Below are positions 1 through 11,507 of a stretch of DNA of 64,000 nucleotides, piece by piece. The notes under the pieces were generated by a model, which saw only the letters and a program-made list of their open reading frames with translations, ran no database searches and had not been told where the DNA came from. Source of the stretch: Streptomyces leeuwenhoekii (GTDB taxonomy: Bacteria > Actinomycetota > Actinomycetes > Streptomycetales > Streptomycetaceae); contig NZ_LN831790.1 in NCBI RefSeq assembly GCF_001013905.1, positions 6,276,001-6,340,000 of the forward strand, read 5' to 3'. The number at the start of each line of letters is the position of its first letter. Positions within the stretch are counted from its first letter, which is position 1. A program made the position numbers and the translations under genes.

Positions 1-1
1 G

Positions 2-1081
2 CTGCTGGTGACGGCCGTGCTGTCGTACTTCGACATCAACCTGACGGCCAGGGCGCTCGGTGTGATGCTGATCGCCGAGATCGCCGTGCTCTTCGCCGTC
101 GCCACCGCCGTCCTGCTGCACGGCGGCGGCCCGGACGGCATCCCCCTGGAGCCGGTCGACCCGGCGAACGCCTTCGGCGGGGCCTCCGCCGGGCTCGGCC
201 TGTTCTTCGCCTTCTGGTCCTGGGTCGGCTTCGAGTCGACGGCGATGTACGGGGAGGAGTCCCGCGATCCCAAGCGCGTCATCCCGCGCGCGACGATCGT
301 CTCGGTGGTCGGCGTCGGCCTCTTCTACATCTACGTCTCCTGGATGACCATCGCCGGCAACGGCCTGAAGGGCTCGGTGGAGGTCTCCTCCGGCAGCAGC
401 CCCCTGGACCTGTTCTTCGACCCGGCACACGCCTACATCGGAGCCTGGGCGGTCGACGCCTTCCAGTGGCTGCTGATCACCGGCTCGTTCGCCTGCGGCA
501 TGGCGTTCCACCAGTGCGCCGCCCGCTATCTGTACGCCATCGGCCGCGAGGGCTTCCTGCACCCGGCCCTGGGACGCACCCACGCCCGGCACGGATCGCC
601 GTACCTGGCCTCCTTCGTCCAGTCGGCCATCGCGGTCGCGCTGGTCGGGGCGTTCTGGCTGACCGGGCAGGACCCGTACGTCCACCTGTACACGCTGCTG
701 GCGATCCTCGGCACGATGGCGATCCTCATCGTGCAGACGCTGTGCTCCTTCGCGGTCGTCGGCTACTTCCGGAAGAACCACCCGGAGGACCGGCACTGGT
801 TCCGCACCCTCACCGCCCCGCTGCTCGGCGGCATCGGCATGATGGCGGTGGTGGGGCTGCTGGTGGTGAACCTGGACACCGCGGCCGGCACGGCGGCCGG
901 CTCGCTCTTCTTCGAGGCCATCCCGTGGATCGTGGGGCTGGTCTTCTTCGGCGGCCTCGGGCTCGGACTGTATCTGCGGGCCCGGCGGCCGGAGCGCTAC
1001 GAGATCATCGGCCGGATCGTCCTGGAGGACGCGGCCGAACGCACGGACGACGACGTGAAGGAAGCCCCCGCCCACGCCTGA
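2..1081 (+). CDS. APC-family amino acid/amine permease (5' end cut by window)
   Basis: The reading frame is open to the left edge, so only the C-terminal part of an integral membrane permease is present. Seen: about eight hydrophobic segments, and the segment FFAFWSWVGFESTAMYGEES followed by a DPKR-type cytoplasmic loop, which is the classic APC-superfamily signature (TM6 region). Family knowledge: such proteins import amino acids or amines by proton symport or exchange. The stop lies 10 bp before an amine oxidase gene on the same strand, so the pair probably forms an operon for uptake and oxidation of an amine substrate. The substrate cannot be read from the sequence. The ATG-like or GTG codons near the edge are internal, not the true start. 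Confidence 0.88.
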   Translation: MLVTAVLSYFDINLTARALGVMLIAEIAVLFAVATAVLLHGGGPDGIPLEPVDPANAFGGASAGLGLFFAFWSWVGFESTAMYGEESRDPKRVIPRATIVSVVGVGLFYIYVSWMTIAGNGLKGSVEVSSGSSPLDLFFDPAHAYIGAWAVDAFQWLLITGSFACGMAFHQCAARYLYAIGREGFLHPALGRTHARHGSPYLASFVQSAIAVALVGAFWLTGQDPYVHLYTLLAILGTMAILIVQTLCSFAVVGYFRKNHPEDRHWFRTLTAPLLGGIGMMAVVGLLVVNLDTAAGTAAGSLFFEAIPWIVGLVFFGGLGLGLYLRARRPERYEIIGRIVLEDAAERTDDDVKEAPAHA

Positions 1082-1091
1082 GGAGCCCGCC

Positions 1092-2699
1092 ATGTCCCGT
1101 ACGCACGCCCTGCACGTCCTGCGCACCCTCGCCGCCGACCACGCCGCCGCCCACCGGCTCGGGCTGCCCGTGGCCGAGGCGCGGGGCCTTGGCCGCCGCT
1201 CGGTACTGACGGGCGCCGCCGCCCTCGCGGCGACCGCGGCCGTCGCCGCCGCGCCCGTGGCCTCCGCGGCCGCGCGCGCCGCCGCTCCCCGCATCGCCGT
1301 CGTGGGCGCCGGCATCGCCGGCCTGACCGCCGCGCTCACCCTGCGCGACGCCGGGTACGCCTGCACCCTCTACGAGGCCCACCCCGACCGGGTCGGCGGC
1401 CGCATCCACACCCAGCGCGACCACTGGGCTCACGGCCAGACCTCCGAAATCGGCGCGGAGCTGATCGACACCGGCCACAAGAAGATGCTCGAACTGTGCC
1501 GCCGCTTCTCCCTGCCGGTCGAGGACTTCCTCGGCGGCGGCCCGAACGGCGCCGAGGAAGTCCTGTGGTTCGACGGCGCCTACTACCCGCGCGAGCAGGC
1601 CGACGAGGACTTCAAGGACGTCTACCAGGCCCTCCACCGCGACCTCAGGGAAGCGGGCGAGGTGAGGTGGAACCGCACCACCGAGGCCGGTACGGCGCTG
1701 GACACCATGTCCCTGTACGACTGGATCGAGTCACGCGTCCCCGGCGGGCACGACTCCCCGCTGGGCCGCTTCTTCGACGCCGCCTACACCGTCGAGTACG
1801 GCGCCGACACCACCGAGCAGTCCGCGCTCGCCCTGGTGCTGCTGATGGGCTACCAGACCAATCCCGGCAACTTCAACGTCTGGGGCCTGTCCAACGAGCG
1901 CTACCACATCGTCGGCGGCAACGACCGGCTCCCGCGCGCCATCGCCGGGGCCCTGCCCGAGGGAACGATCCGGCACGGCTGGTCGCTGGAGGCCGTACGC
2001 GTGGCCGCCGACGGCACGCAGACGCTCACCTTCAACGAGTCGGGAGCGGTGCGGACGGTCACCGCCGACCACACCGTGCTGTGCGTGCCGCTGCCGGTGC
2101 TGCAACGGATCGACCTCACCCGGGCCGGATTCGACACCCGGATGCGCAATCTGCTGCGCGACGCCCGCATGGGGCACTGCACCAAGCTGAACATGCAGTT
2201 CACCTCCCGGCCCTGGCGGGGCACCGGCCCCTGGCCGGGCGTCTCGGCGGGCGACTGCTTCACCGACACCCGCGTCCAGCAGACCTGGGACACCACCAGG
2301 ATCCAGCCGGGCACCGGCGGCATCCTCATCCAGTACGGCGGCGGCAGCCTCGCGAAGGCGCTGACGCCGGCCGGGCCGTTCTCCCGCGAGAGCGACCCGT
2401 ACGTCGCCGGGCTGGCGAAGACGTACCTCGAGGAGATCGACGCCTTCTTCCCCGGCACGTCGGCGGCCTGGACCGGCCGGGCCCAACTGTCCGCCTGGCA
2501 TCTCAGCCCGTACGCGCTGGGCGCCTACTCGTACTGGCCGGTGGGCTATCTCCACCGGTACGCGGGGTACGAAGGCGTCGCGCAGGGCAACATCCACATC
2601 GGCGGCGAGCACTGCTCGTACGACTTCCAGGGGTTCATGGAGGGCGGCGCCACTGAGGGGGAGCGGGCGGCGCGGGAGGTGATCGCCGCGCTGGGATGA
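1092..2699 (+). CDS. Tat-exported flavin monoamine oxidase family protein
   Basis: This 535-residue protein is an FAD-dependent amine oxidase that should oxidise a primary or secondary amine to an aldehyde or imine plus ammonia and hydrogen peroxide. Seen: a twin-arginine stretch at residues 35-36 followed by a hydrophobic alanine-rich helix to about 60; the FAD-binding Rossmann motif GAGIAG at about 72-77 ending in the acidic YEA; GGRI shortly after; and a C-terminal flavin-contact segment GGEHCSYDFQGFMEGG. Export before the Rossmann domain implies a folded, cofactor-loaded protein outside the cell. The Tat signal sits about 35 residues in, which is long, so an internal start is possible but none is better. 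It lies 10 bp downstream of the permease gene. Confidence 0.85.
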   Translation: MSRTHALHVLRTLAADHAAAHRLGLPVAEARGLGRRSVLTGAAALAATAAVAAAPVASAAARAAAPRIAVVGAGIAGLTAALTLRDAGYACTLYEAHPDRVGGRIHTQRDHWAHGQTSEIGAELIDTGHKKMLELCRRFSLPVEDFLGGGPNGAEEVLWFDGAYYPREQADEDFKDVYQALHRDLREAGEVRWNRTTEAGTALDTMSLYDWIESRVPGGHDSPLGRFFDAAYTVEYGADTTEQSALALVLLMGYQTNPGNFNVWGLSNERYHIVGGNDRLPRAIAGALPEGTIRHGWSLEAVRVAADGTQTLTFNESGAVRTVTADHTVLCVPLPVLQRIDLTRAGFDTRMRNLLRDARMGHCTKLNMQFTSRPWRGTGPWPGVSAGDCFTDTRVQQTWDTTRIQPGTGGILIQYGGGSLAKALTPAGPFSRESDPYVAGLAKTYLEEIDAFFPGTSAAWTGRAQLSAWHLSPYALGAYSYWPVGYLHRYAGYEGVAQGNIHIGGEHCSYDFQGFMEGGATEGERAAREVIAALG

Positions 2700-2716
2700 C
2701 CCGTCGGCGAAGGTGC

Positions 2717-2743
2717 CCGGCGGCCGTGGGCCACGGCCGCCGG
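2717..2743. terminator. Bidirectional hairpin between convergent genes
   Basis: A perfect 12-bp stem (2717-2728 with 2732-2743) and a 3-nt loop sit between the amine oxidase stop and the GH15 stop. GC-rich hairpins without a U-tract are the usual Streptomyces terminator type. Confidence 0.75.
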
Positions 2744-2753
2744 ACACCGCCGC

Positions 2754-4580
2754 TCAGCCTCCGTACGCCCCCGAGGCCGTCAGCCTGAGCGCCGTGTCGA
2801 TGAGCGGCACATGGCTGAACGCCTGCGGGAAGTTGCCGACCTGGCGCTTCAGGCGCGGGTCCCACTCCTCGGCGAGCAGGCCGAGGTCGTTGCGCAGGGA
2901 CAGCAGCTTCTCGAACAACTGGCGGGCCTCGTCCACCCGGCCGATCATCGCCAGGTCGTCCGCCATCCAGAACGAGCAGGCGAGGAAGGCGCCCTCGTCG
3001 CCCGGGAGGCCGTCGACGCCCGCGCTCTCGCCCTCGGTCGGGTAGCGCAGGATGAAGCCGTCCGGCGTGGACAGCTCCCGCTGGATCGCCTCGATGGTGC
3101 CGATCACCCGCTTGTCGTCGGGCGGCAGGAAGCCCATCTGCGGGATCAGCAGCAGCGAGGCGTCCAGCTCCTGGGAGCCGTAGGACTGGGTGAAGGTGTT
3201 GCGCTCCTTGTCGTAGCCCTTCTCGCACACGTCCCGGTGGATGTCGTCGCGCAGCTGCTTCCAGCGCTCCAGCGGGCCGTCGGCGTCACCGGACTCGATC
3301 AGCTTGATGGTGCGGTCGACGGCGACCCAGGCCATCACCTTGGAGTGCACGAAGTGGCGGCGCGGGCCGCGCACCTCCCAGATGCCCTCGTCCGGGTCCT
3401 GCCAGTGGTCCTCCAGGTAGCGGATCAGCTTGAGCTGGAGCAGCGAGGCGTAGTCGTTGCGGGCCAGGCCCGTCATGTGCGCCAGGTGCAGGGCCTCGGT
3501 GACCTCGCCGTACACGTCGAGCTGGAGCTGGTGGGCGGCGCCGTTGCCGACCCGGACCGGGGCGGAGTTCTCGTAGCCGGGCAGCCAGTCCAGCTCCGCC
3601 TCGCCGAGCTCGCGCTCGCCGGCGATGCCGTACATGATCTGGAGGTTCTCCGGGTCGCCGGCCACCGCGCGCAGCAGCCACTCGCGCCAGGCGCGGGCCT
3701 CCTCGCGGTAGCCGGTGCGCAGCAGCGAGGACAGGGTGATCGCCGCGTCGCGCAGCCAGGTGTAGCGGTAGTCCCAGTTGCGCACGCCGCCGATCTCCTC
3801 CGGCAGGGAGGTGGTGGGGGCCGCGACGATGCCGCCGGTGGGGGCGTAGGTGAGGGCCTTCAGCGTGATCAGGGAGCGGATCACGGCCTCGCGGTAGGGG
3901 CCGTGGTACGTACAGTGCTCCACCCACTCGCGCCAGAACTCCTCCGTCGCCTCCAGCGACTGCTCCGGCTCGGGCAGCGGCGGCGCCTCCTTGTGCGAGG
4001 GCTGCCAGGAGATGGTGAACGTGATCCGGTCACCGGGCGTGACGGTGAAGTCCGCGTAGGTGGTCAGGTCCTTGCCGTAGGTCTCGGCCTCCGTGTCGAA
4101 CCACACGGAGTCCGGGCCGGCGACCGCGACCGTGCGCCCGTCGTGCTTGTGCACCCACGGCACCACCCGCCCGTAGCTGAACCGCATCCGCAGCTCCGAC
4201 CGCATGGGCACCCGGCCCGAGACGCCCTCCACGATCCGGATCACCTGCGGGGCGCCGTCGCGCGGGGGCATGAAATCGGTCACGCGGACCGTGCCGCGCG
4301 GGGTGTCCCACTCGGACTCCAGGACCAGCGAGTCGCCTCGGTAGGAGCGCCGGTCCGCGGCCGGCGGCCGGGCGTCCGCGGCGTGGGCGGGACCGAGCCG
4401 CCAGAAGCCGTGTTCCTCCGTGCCCAGCAGACCGGCGAAGATGGCGTGCGAGTCGAAGCGGGGCAGGCACAGCCAGTCGACTGTCCCGTCCCGGCAGACC
4501 AGGGCAGCGGTCTGCATGTCTCCGATGAGTGCGTAGTCTTCGATGCGCCCGGCCACGTGCAACTCCAGTCGAACGGCCAC
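2754..4580 (-). CDS. Glycoside hydrolase family 15 (glucoamylase/trehalase-like)
   Basis: The product is about 608 residues of GH15 type. It starts with the conserved N-terminal segment GRIEDYALIGDMQTAAL and DGTVDWLCLPRFDS, carries NWDYRYTWLRDAA in the (alpha/alpha)6 barrel and GLLAEEWDP near the C terminus, which holds the presumed catalytic base. Actinobacterial members without a signal peptide are cytoplasmic; characterised relatives hydrolyse trehalose or maltodextrins, so substrate is uncertain. I place the start at the GTG at 4580, close to the conserved N terminus. An in-frame ATG at 4652 would add 24 residues that lack family resemblance. It is transcribed away from pyrG across a 514-bp gap. 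Confidence 0.85.
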   Translation of the reverse strand: MAVRLELHVAGRIEDYALIGDMQTAALVCRDGTVDWLCLPRFDSHAIFAGLLGTEEHGFWRLGPAHAADARPPAADRRSYRGDSLVLESEWDTPRGTVRVTDFMPPRDGAPQVIRIVEGVSGRVPMRSELRMRFSYGRVVPWVHKHDGRTVAVAGPDSVWFDTEAETYGKDLTTYADFTVTPGDRITFTISWQPSHKEAPPLPEPEQSLEATEEFWREWVEHCTYHGPYREAVIRSLITLKALTYAPTGGIVAAPTTSLPEEIGGVRNWDYRYTWLRDAAITLSSLLRTGYREEARAWREWLLRAVAGDPENLQIMYGIAGERELGEAELDWLPGYENSAPVRVGNGAAHQLQLDVYGEVTEALHLAHMTGLARNDYASLLQLKLIRYLEDHWQDPDEGIWEVRGPRRHFVHSKVMAWVAVDRTIKLIESGDADGPLERWKQLRDDIHRDVCEKGYDKERNTFTQSYGSQELDASLLLIPQMGFLPPDDKRVIGTIEAIQRELSTPDGFILRYPTEGESAGVDGLPGDEGAFLACSFWMADDLAMIGRVDEARQLFEKLLSLRNDLGLLAEEWDPRLKRQVGNFPQAFSHVPLIDTALRLTASGAYGG

Positions 4581-5094
4581 GTCACCCCACGAGGGGGCGG
4601 TCGCTAGTGCGGTCAAGGGGTGGTTGTAAAGCGTCGTTGAGCTTTGAAGCAAAACAGCCGTACGGCGCTGCGGCCGACCACTGTGAAGCCGAAAGACAAT
4701 TGTTGCTCAACGAACTGACGAGCTCTTGTTGTTCCGGTGTGCGAGGGCGTGGGGTGGTGCCGTGCAGCCGGCCGGGCTCGGCAGTGAATGTCCGAGCAGG
4801 ATACGACGCACGTAGTGGCTCTGTGTGCCCCTTCCGGACAAGCGATCCCCACCGAACGGGTGAGCGTCCGGTTCCCGAGCGCCGGAAGTCCGGACCTGTA
4901 CCGGCGCGTGCGCGGAGCGTGGCCGGAAGCCATCGCCTCCGGGCGCTGATACGCTGGTAGCCCGTGGACCGGTGGGAGCCCCCGGAAGGAAAAACCGCAA
5001 GGGACCCCCGAACCGCAGCGACGGCACCGCCGGAACTCCGGCAGGAAGCCGCCCCGCACCCCCAGACAGCGACCACGGGAGCCCCCTCTTGGCC
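4581..5094. promoter_or_regulatory. Divergent intergenic region upstream of GH15 and pyrG
   Basis: No convincing gene is seen in these 514 bp. About 40 bp around 4680-4740 is noticeably less GC-rich than the surroundings, as expected for a promoter. A hexamer TACGCT near 4951-4956 fits a Streptomyces -10 box for pyrG, which would give a leader of about 130 nt. This is inference only. Confidence 0.4.
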
Positions 5095-6759
<1,665 letters not shown>

Positions 6760-6864
6760 CGCGACGGCTGTACGGTGGCCGGGGTGCGAACCTTCGAAAG
6801 GTGGGCACCCCGGCTGCGTTCGTACGCGTGACTCCGCACATCGAAAGGGTCTGGAAGGACAGGC

Positions 6865-7491
6865 ATGACGATCAAGGACACCCACGAGGAGTGGGAGATC
6901 CGGGCGACGGACATCCCCTTCCGGGGCAAGAAGACCTCCGTCCGCACCGACGACGTGGTCATGCCCGACGGCACGGTGGTGACCCGCGACTACCAGGTCC
7001 ACCCCGGCTCCGTGGCCGTGCTCGCCCTGGACGACGCCGACCGCGTCCTGGTCATCCGCCAGTACCGGCACCCCGTACGCCGGAAGCTGTGGGAGATCCC
7101 GGCCGGCCTGCTCGACGTCCCCGGCGAGAACCCGCTGCACGCCGCCCAGCGCGAGCTGTACGAGGAGGCCCACGTCAAGGCCGAGGACTGGCGGGTGCTG
7201 ACCGATGTCTTCACCACCCCCGGCGGTTGTGACGAGGCCGTGCGGATCTTCCTCGCCCGCGGTCTGTCCGAGGCCGAGGGCGAGCGCTTCGAGGTCGAGC
7301 ACGAAGAGGCCGACATGGAGCTGGAGCGGGTCCCCGTCGCCGAGCTGGTCCGGGGGGTGCTCGCCGGTGAGCTCCAGAACAACTGCCTCGTGGTGGGCGT
7401 CCTCTCCCTGGTCGCCGCCCGCCAGGGAGACGGCCTCGACGCGCTGCGCCCGGCCCAGGCTCCGTGGCCGGCCCGTCCCTTCGAGTCCTGA
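6865..7491 (+). CDS. NUDIX hydrolase (ADP-ribose pyrophosphatase-like)
   Basis: A 208-residue cytoplasmic NUDIX protein, probably cleaving ADP-ribose or a related nucleoside diphosphate derivative to AMP plus a sugar phosphate. Seen: QYRHPVRRKLWEIPAGLLD followed by a Nudix box beginning GE and ending RELYEEA. The glycine that normally follows the EE pair (REUXEEXGU) is histidine here. The flanking PAGLLD and the acidic C-terminal half resemble ADP-ribose pyrophosphatases. The ATG is preceded by GGAAGGA. It is probably expressed with pyrG upstream. Confidence 0.88.
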   Translation: MTIKDTHEEWEIRATDIPFRGKKTSVRTDDVVMPDGTVVTRDYQVHPGSVAVLALDDADRVLVIRQYRHPVRRKLWEIPAGLLDVPGENPLHAAQRELYEEAHVKAEDWRVLTDVFTTPGGCDEAVRIFLARGLSEAEGERFEVEHEEADMELERVPVAELVRGVLAGELQNNCLVVGVLSLVAARQGDGLDALRPAQAPWPARPFES

Positions 7492-7567
7492 AGCCCGGGC
7501 CCCGAGCCGGGGTCCTGAAGCCCGGGCCCCCGAGCCGGGGTCCCGAAGCCGGGCCCTCGAAGCCCGA
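7486..7567. repeat. Three imperfect 27-28 bp tandem repeats
   Basis: Three head-to-tail copies (7486-7512, 7513-7540 and 7541-7567) of a unit resembling TCCTGAAGCCCGGGCCCCGA lie across and just after the NUDIX stop codon. The first begins inside the last codons. The rest of the gap to 7788 holds a hairpin (7614-7638, 8-bp stem CGGGGAGG) likely to end transcription, and a probable -10 box TAGGCT at about 7709. Confidence 0.7.
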
Positions 7568-7730
7568 GTGCCGGAGCTTCGGTGGTGCTCGCAGCTCTGT
7601 GCTCGAGGCTTTCCGGGGAGGCGTGCGCGACCTCCCCGCCCTCCCGGTATGACGATCGGCTGATCCGATCGGGGGACCTGCCCGTCGTGGTCCTCCCGGC
7701 CCGTCGCAGAGCGTGAACTAGGCTCGGAAA

Positions 7731-7758
7731 ACGCCCGCACCGGAGTTCCGGCGGGCGT
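7731..7758 (+). promoter_or_regulatory. Hairpin in the leader of the STAND/TPR gene
   Basis: ACGCCCG (7731-7737) pairs with CGGGCGT (7752-7758), with an inner CCGGA/TCCGG stem. It lies between the likely -10 box at about 7709-7714 and the start codon, so it would fold in the 5' leader RNA. Any role in attenuation is inference. Confidence 0.45.
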
Positions 7759-7788
7759 CGGCGTGCGGTGGGACCGGGAGTGTGGCCC

Positions 7789-9879
7789 GTGACGGATCAG
7801 GCGGTGGACACGGACGGCGTGCGGCTGTCGGGAGACATTGCCGGGGGCCTCGCGGAAGCGGACGGGTTCCTGGGCCGCACCCGCGAGCTGAAGGAACTGC
7901 GCGCCGACATCGAGCGCGCCGGCCTGGACACCCTCTCCGGCCGCAAGGCCCCCCGCGCGCGCGTGCTGCTCATCGCCGGCCGGCCCGGCTCCGGCCGCAC
8001 CACGCTCGCCGGGGAACTCGTCCGGCAGGTCGCCGGCCGCTACCCCGACGGAGTCCTGCGGGTCCGGCTGAGCGAGCCCGACGGCACCCGCGTCCCCGTC
8101 GAGCACGCCGCCCGGGAGCTGCTGACCGCGCTCGGCAGGCCCGCCCCGGCCGGCGCCGACGCGGACGACCTGGCCGCGGCGCTGCGCACCGCCCTCGCCG
8201 GCCGCCGGGCGCTGCTGCTGCTCGACGACGCCGCCGACGCCGAGCAGGTCGACGCGCTGCTGCCGGACACCCCGGACTGCCTGGCCGTCGCCGTCTCGCG
8301 CGGCCCGCTCACCGGGATCACCGACGTCCGCCCGTGCACCCTCGGCGGGCTCGACACCAAGTCGGGCGTCGAGCTGATCTCCCGGCGCATCGGCTCGGTG
8401 CGCATCACCGTCGACCCCCGGGCCGCCGAGAGCCTGGCCGAGCAGTGCCAGGGCCAGCCCGCCGCCCTGACCCTGGCCGGCGGCTGGCTCGCCGCCCGCC
8501 CCCAGGCGGCCGTCGCCGACCTCGCCAAGCACCTGCGGTCCGCGGGCGACGAGGGGACCCCGCTCAGCCGCGTCTTCCACCTCGTCCACGCCTCCCTGCC
8601 CAGCCCCGCCGCGCGGATACTGCGCCTGCTCGCCCTCGCCCCGGCCGGGCTGGTCGACCCGCACACCGCCTCCGCGCTCGCCGGCTGCTCGGTCACCGGC
8701 GCCCGCACCACCCTGGACGACTTCGTCTCCCTCGGTCTGCTGCGCGCGGTGGACTCGCCGCTGCCCGAGTACGAGGTCCCCGGCTGCCTGCACCCCCTGC
8801 TGCTGGCCCTGGCCGAGTCCCACGAGCGGCCCGCCGAGCTCCAGCTCGCGCGAGCCCGCATGCTGGAGCGGACGGTCCGGCTGCTCCAGGCATGCCGGGC
8901 GATCACCGAGACCGACAGCCCGCAGGCCCGGGAGAAGCTCCTCGGCATGCCGCCCGCCGTGCGCTTCTCCACCCCCCGCGACGCCGCCGAGTGGCTGCGC
9001 CTGCGCCGGCCCGCGCTGCTGGCCGCCGCCCGTCTCGCGGTGGCCGACGGGGAGCTGGACACCCTGGCCCGGCGCCTGATGTCCCAGCTGGTGCGGACGA
9101 TGGTGGCCCACATCGGCACCCAGGCCGCGGCGCCCGACCTGTACGGCATCCACCGGCTCGTCCTCGACGTCGCCGAGCGGCGCGCGCTGCCCCGGGAGAA
9201 GGCCGCCGCCCTGCTGAACCTGGCCGACCTCGACGCCCGCACCGGCCGCACGGCCGAGGCGCTGGTGCGCTACCGGGCCGCGCTGGACGCCGGACGGGAG
9301 GCGAACGACCCCTACGCGACCGGCCGCGCGATGGAATCCGTAGGCGGCGCCCACCTGGAGCTCGGGGACTACGACCGGGCCGCCGACTGGTTCGGCCGCG
9401 CCCTCACCCAGCGGCTCGCCCGCGAGGAGCGCGCGGACGCCGCCCGGCTGTACGGCCGGATCGCCACCGCCCACACCTACGCGGGCCGCTACGGCGAGGC
9501 GCTGCGCAACTGGCGCGCGGCGGTCGCCGGGTACCGCAGGGAGGGTGATGTGGCCGCCCACGCACGGGCGTTGAGCGAACTGGCCCGGGTCCAGGAGTAC
9601 GCCGGACGGTTCGAGGATTCGCTGCGCACCTGCCAGGAGGCGGTGGAGTGGGCCCGCCGCGCCGAGGACGCGCGGCTCCAGGCGGCGCTGCACCTGCGGC
9701 TGGCCGACACGCTGGACCATCTCGGCGACCCCACGGCGGCCGGACTGCACCGCGGCAGGGCCGAGCGGATGCTCGGCGAGGAGCTCCCGGAACCCCCGTC
9801 CGGCACCCCCGGACCCGACGCAGGAACGGAACACGGAGCTAACGCCTGCGAAATCCGTAGTGCATCCGCTGAAGATTGA
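7789..9879 (+). CDS. STAND-like NTPase with C-terminal TPR repeats
   Basis: A 696-residue protein with the architecture of AfsR/NB-ARC-type signalling ATPases but no recognisable DNA-binding or effector domain. Seen: a short N-terminal segment, FLGRTREL at about 28-35, a Walker A motif GRPGSGRTT at about 64-72, an aspartate-rich Walker B (LLLLDDAADAEQ), a winged-helix-like middle, and tetratricopeptide repeats over roughly residues 470-670 (alternating Ala, Gly, Tyr and Leu positions). I chose the GTG at 7789 because GGGAG lies 8 nt upstream; a GTG at 7768 is possible. It sits between the NUDIX gene and ald. Role unknown; regulatory scaffolding is a guess from the family. Confidence 0.75.
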   Translation: MTDQAVDTDGVRLSGDIAGGLAEADGFLGRTRELKELRADIERAGLDTLSGRKAPRARVLLIAGRPGSGRTTLAGELVRQVAGRYPDGVLRVRLSEPDGTRVPVEHAARELLTALGRPAPAGADADDLAAALRTALAGRRALLLLDDAADAEQVDALLPDTPDCLAVAVSRGPLTGITDVRPCTLGGLDTKSGVELISRRIGSVRITVDPRAAESLAEQCQGQPAALTLAGGWLAARPQAAVADLAKHLRSAGDEGTPLSRVFHLVHASLPSPAARILRLLALAPAGLVDPHTASALAGCSVTGARTTLDDFVSLGLLRAVDSPLPEYEVPGCLHPLLLALAESHERPAELQLARARMLERTVRLLQACRAITETDSPQAREKLLGMPPAVRFSTPRDAAEWLRLRRPALLAAARLAVADGELDTLARRLMSQLVRTMVAHIGTQAAAPDLYGIHRLVLDVAERRALPREKAAALLNLADLDARTGRTAEALVRYRAALDAGREANDPYATGRAMESVGGAHLELGDYDRAADWFGRALTQRLAREERADAARLYGRIATAHTYAGRYGEALRNWRAAVAGYRREGDVAAHARALSELARVQEYAGRFEDSLRTCQEAVEWARRAEDARLQAALHLRLADTLDHLGDPTAAGLHRGRAERMLGEELPEPPSGTPGPDAGTEHGANACEIRSASAED

Positions 9880-10022
9880 TGCAATGAAAGGCTAGACAGC
9901 GGGAACACCTTCATTAGACTGGCTCTGCCGCACTTTCTCCTGCGGTCTCTCCCGGTGTGCCCCCGTGCACCTGGGTATGTCTTGTAATAGCCCCATCCTC
10001 TGAGCCAAGGACCGTGATCGAC

Positions 10023-11138
<1,116 letters not shown>

Positions 11139-11211
11139 CCGTCGGCCCATTACCACGGCCAAGTCGTCAACAGCAAAAGGCGATACGTCAATACGTGCCG
11201 TCAACCTCTCG

Positions 11212-11250
11212 CATCCGGCCGGACCTTGCCCCACAAGGTCCGGCCGGATG
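11212..11250. terminator. 17-bp perfect hairpin downstream of ald
   Basis: CATCCGGCCGGACCTTG at 11212-11228 pairs perfectly with 11234-11250 across a 5-nt loop. It ends ald transcription. The rest of the 369-bp gap to 11508 holds no gene; it should contain the promoter for the parA-like operon. Confidence 0.88.
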
Positions 11251-11507
11251 TGTGTATGGTCACTTCGCGATTCTCGGGCAACTCGCCTCGAACGCACCTC
11301 TTGAACCGGTTCGCACACCGGTGAAACCTGCTGTGCGACGGCCGTACGCCCTTGACAGCGGGATGTTTCATTGCCGACACATCCGGCCGGGTCCGGCGGA
11401 TTGTGTTGCTGCGGACCGCCGACACGCCATAGAGTCGCCAACCGTCGGCATGGTGCCACGCTGACCTGTCTAGAAGTTTCCTGGTCACCAAGGAGGTAAG
11501 ACGACTT

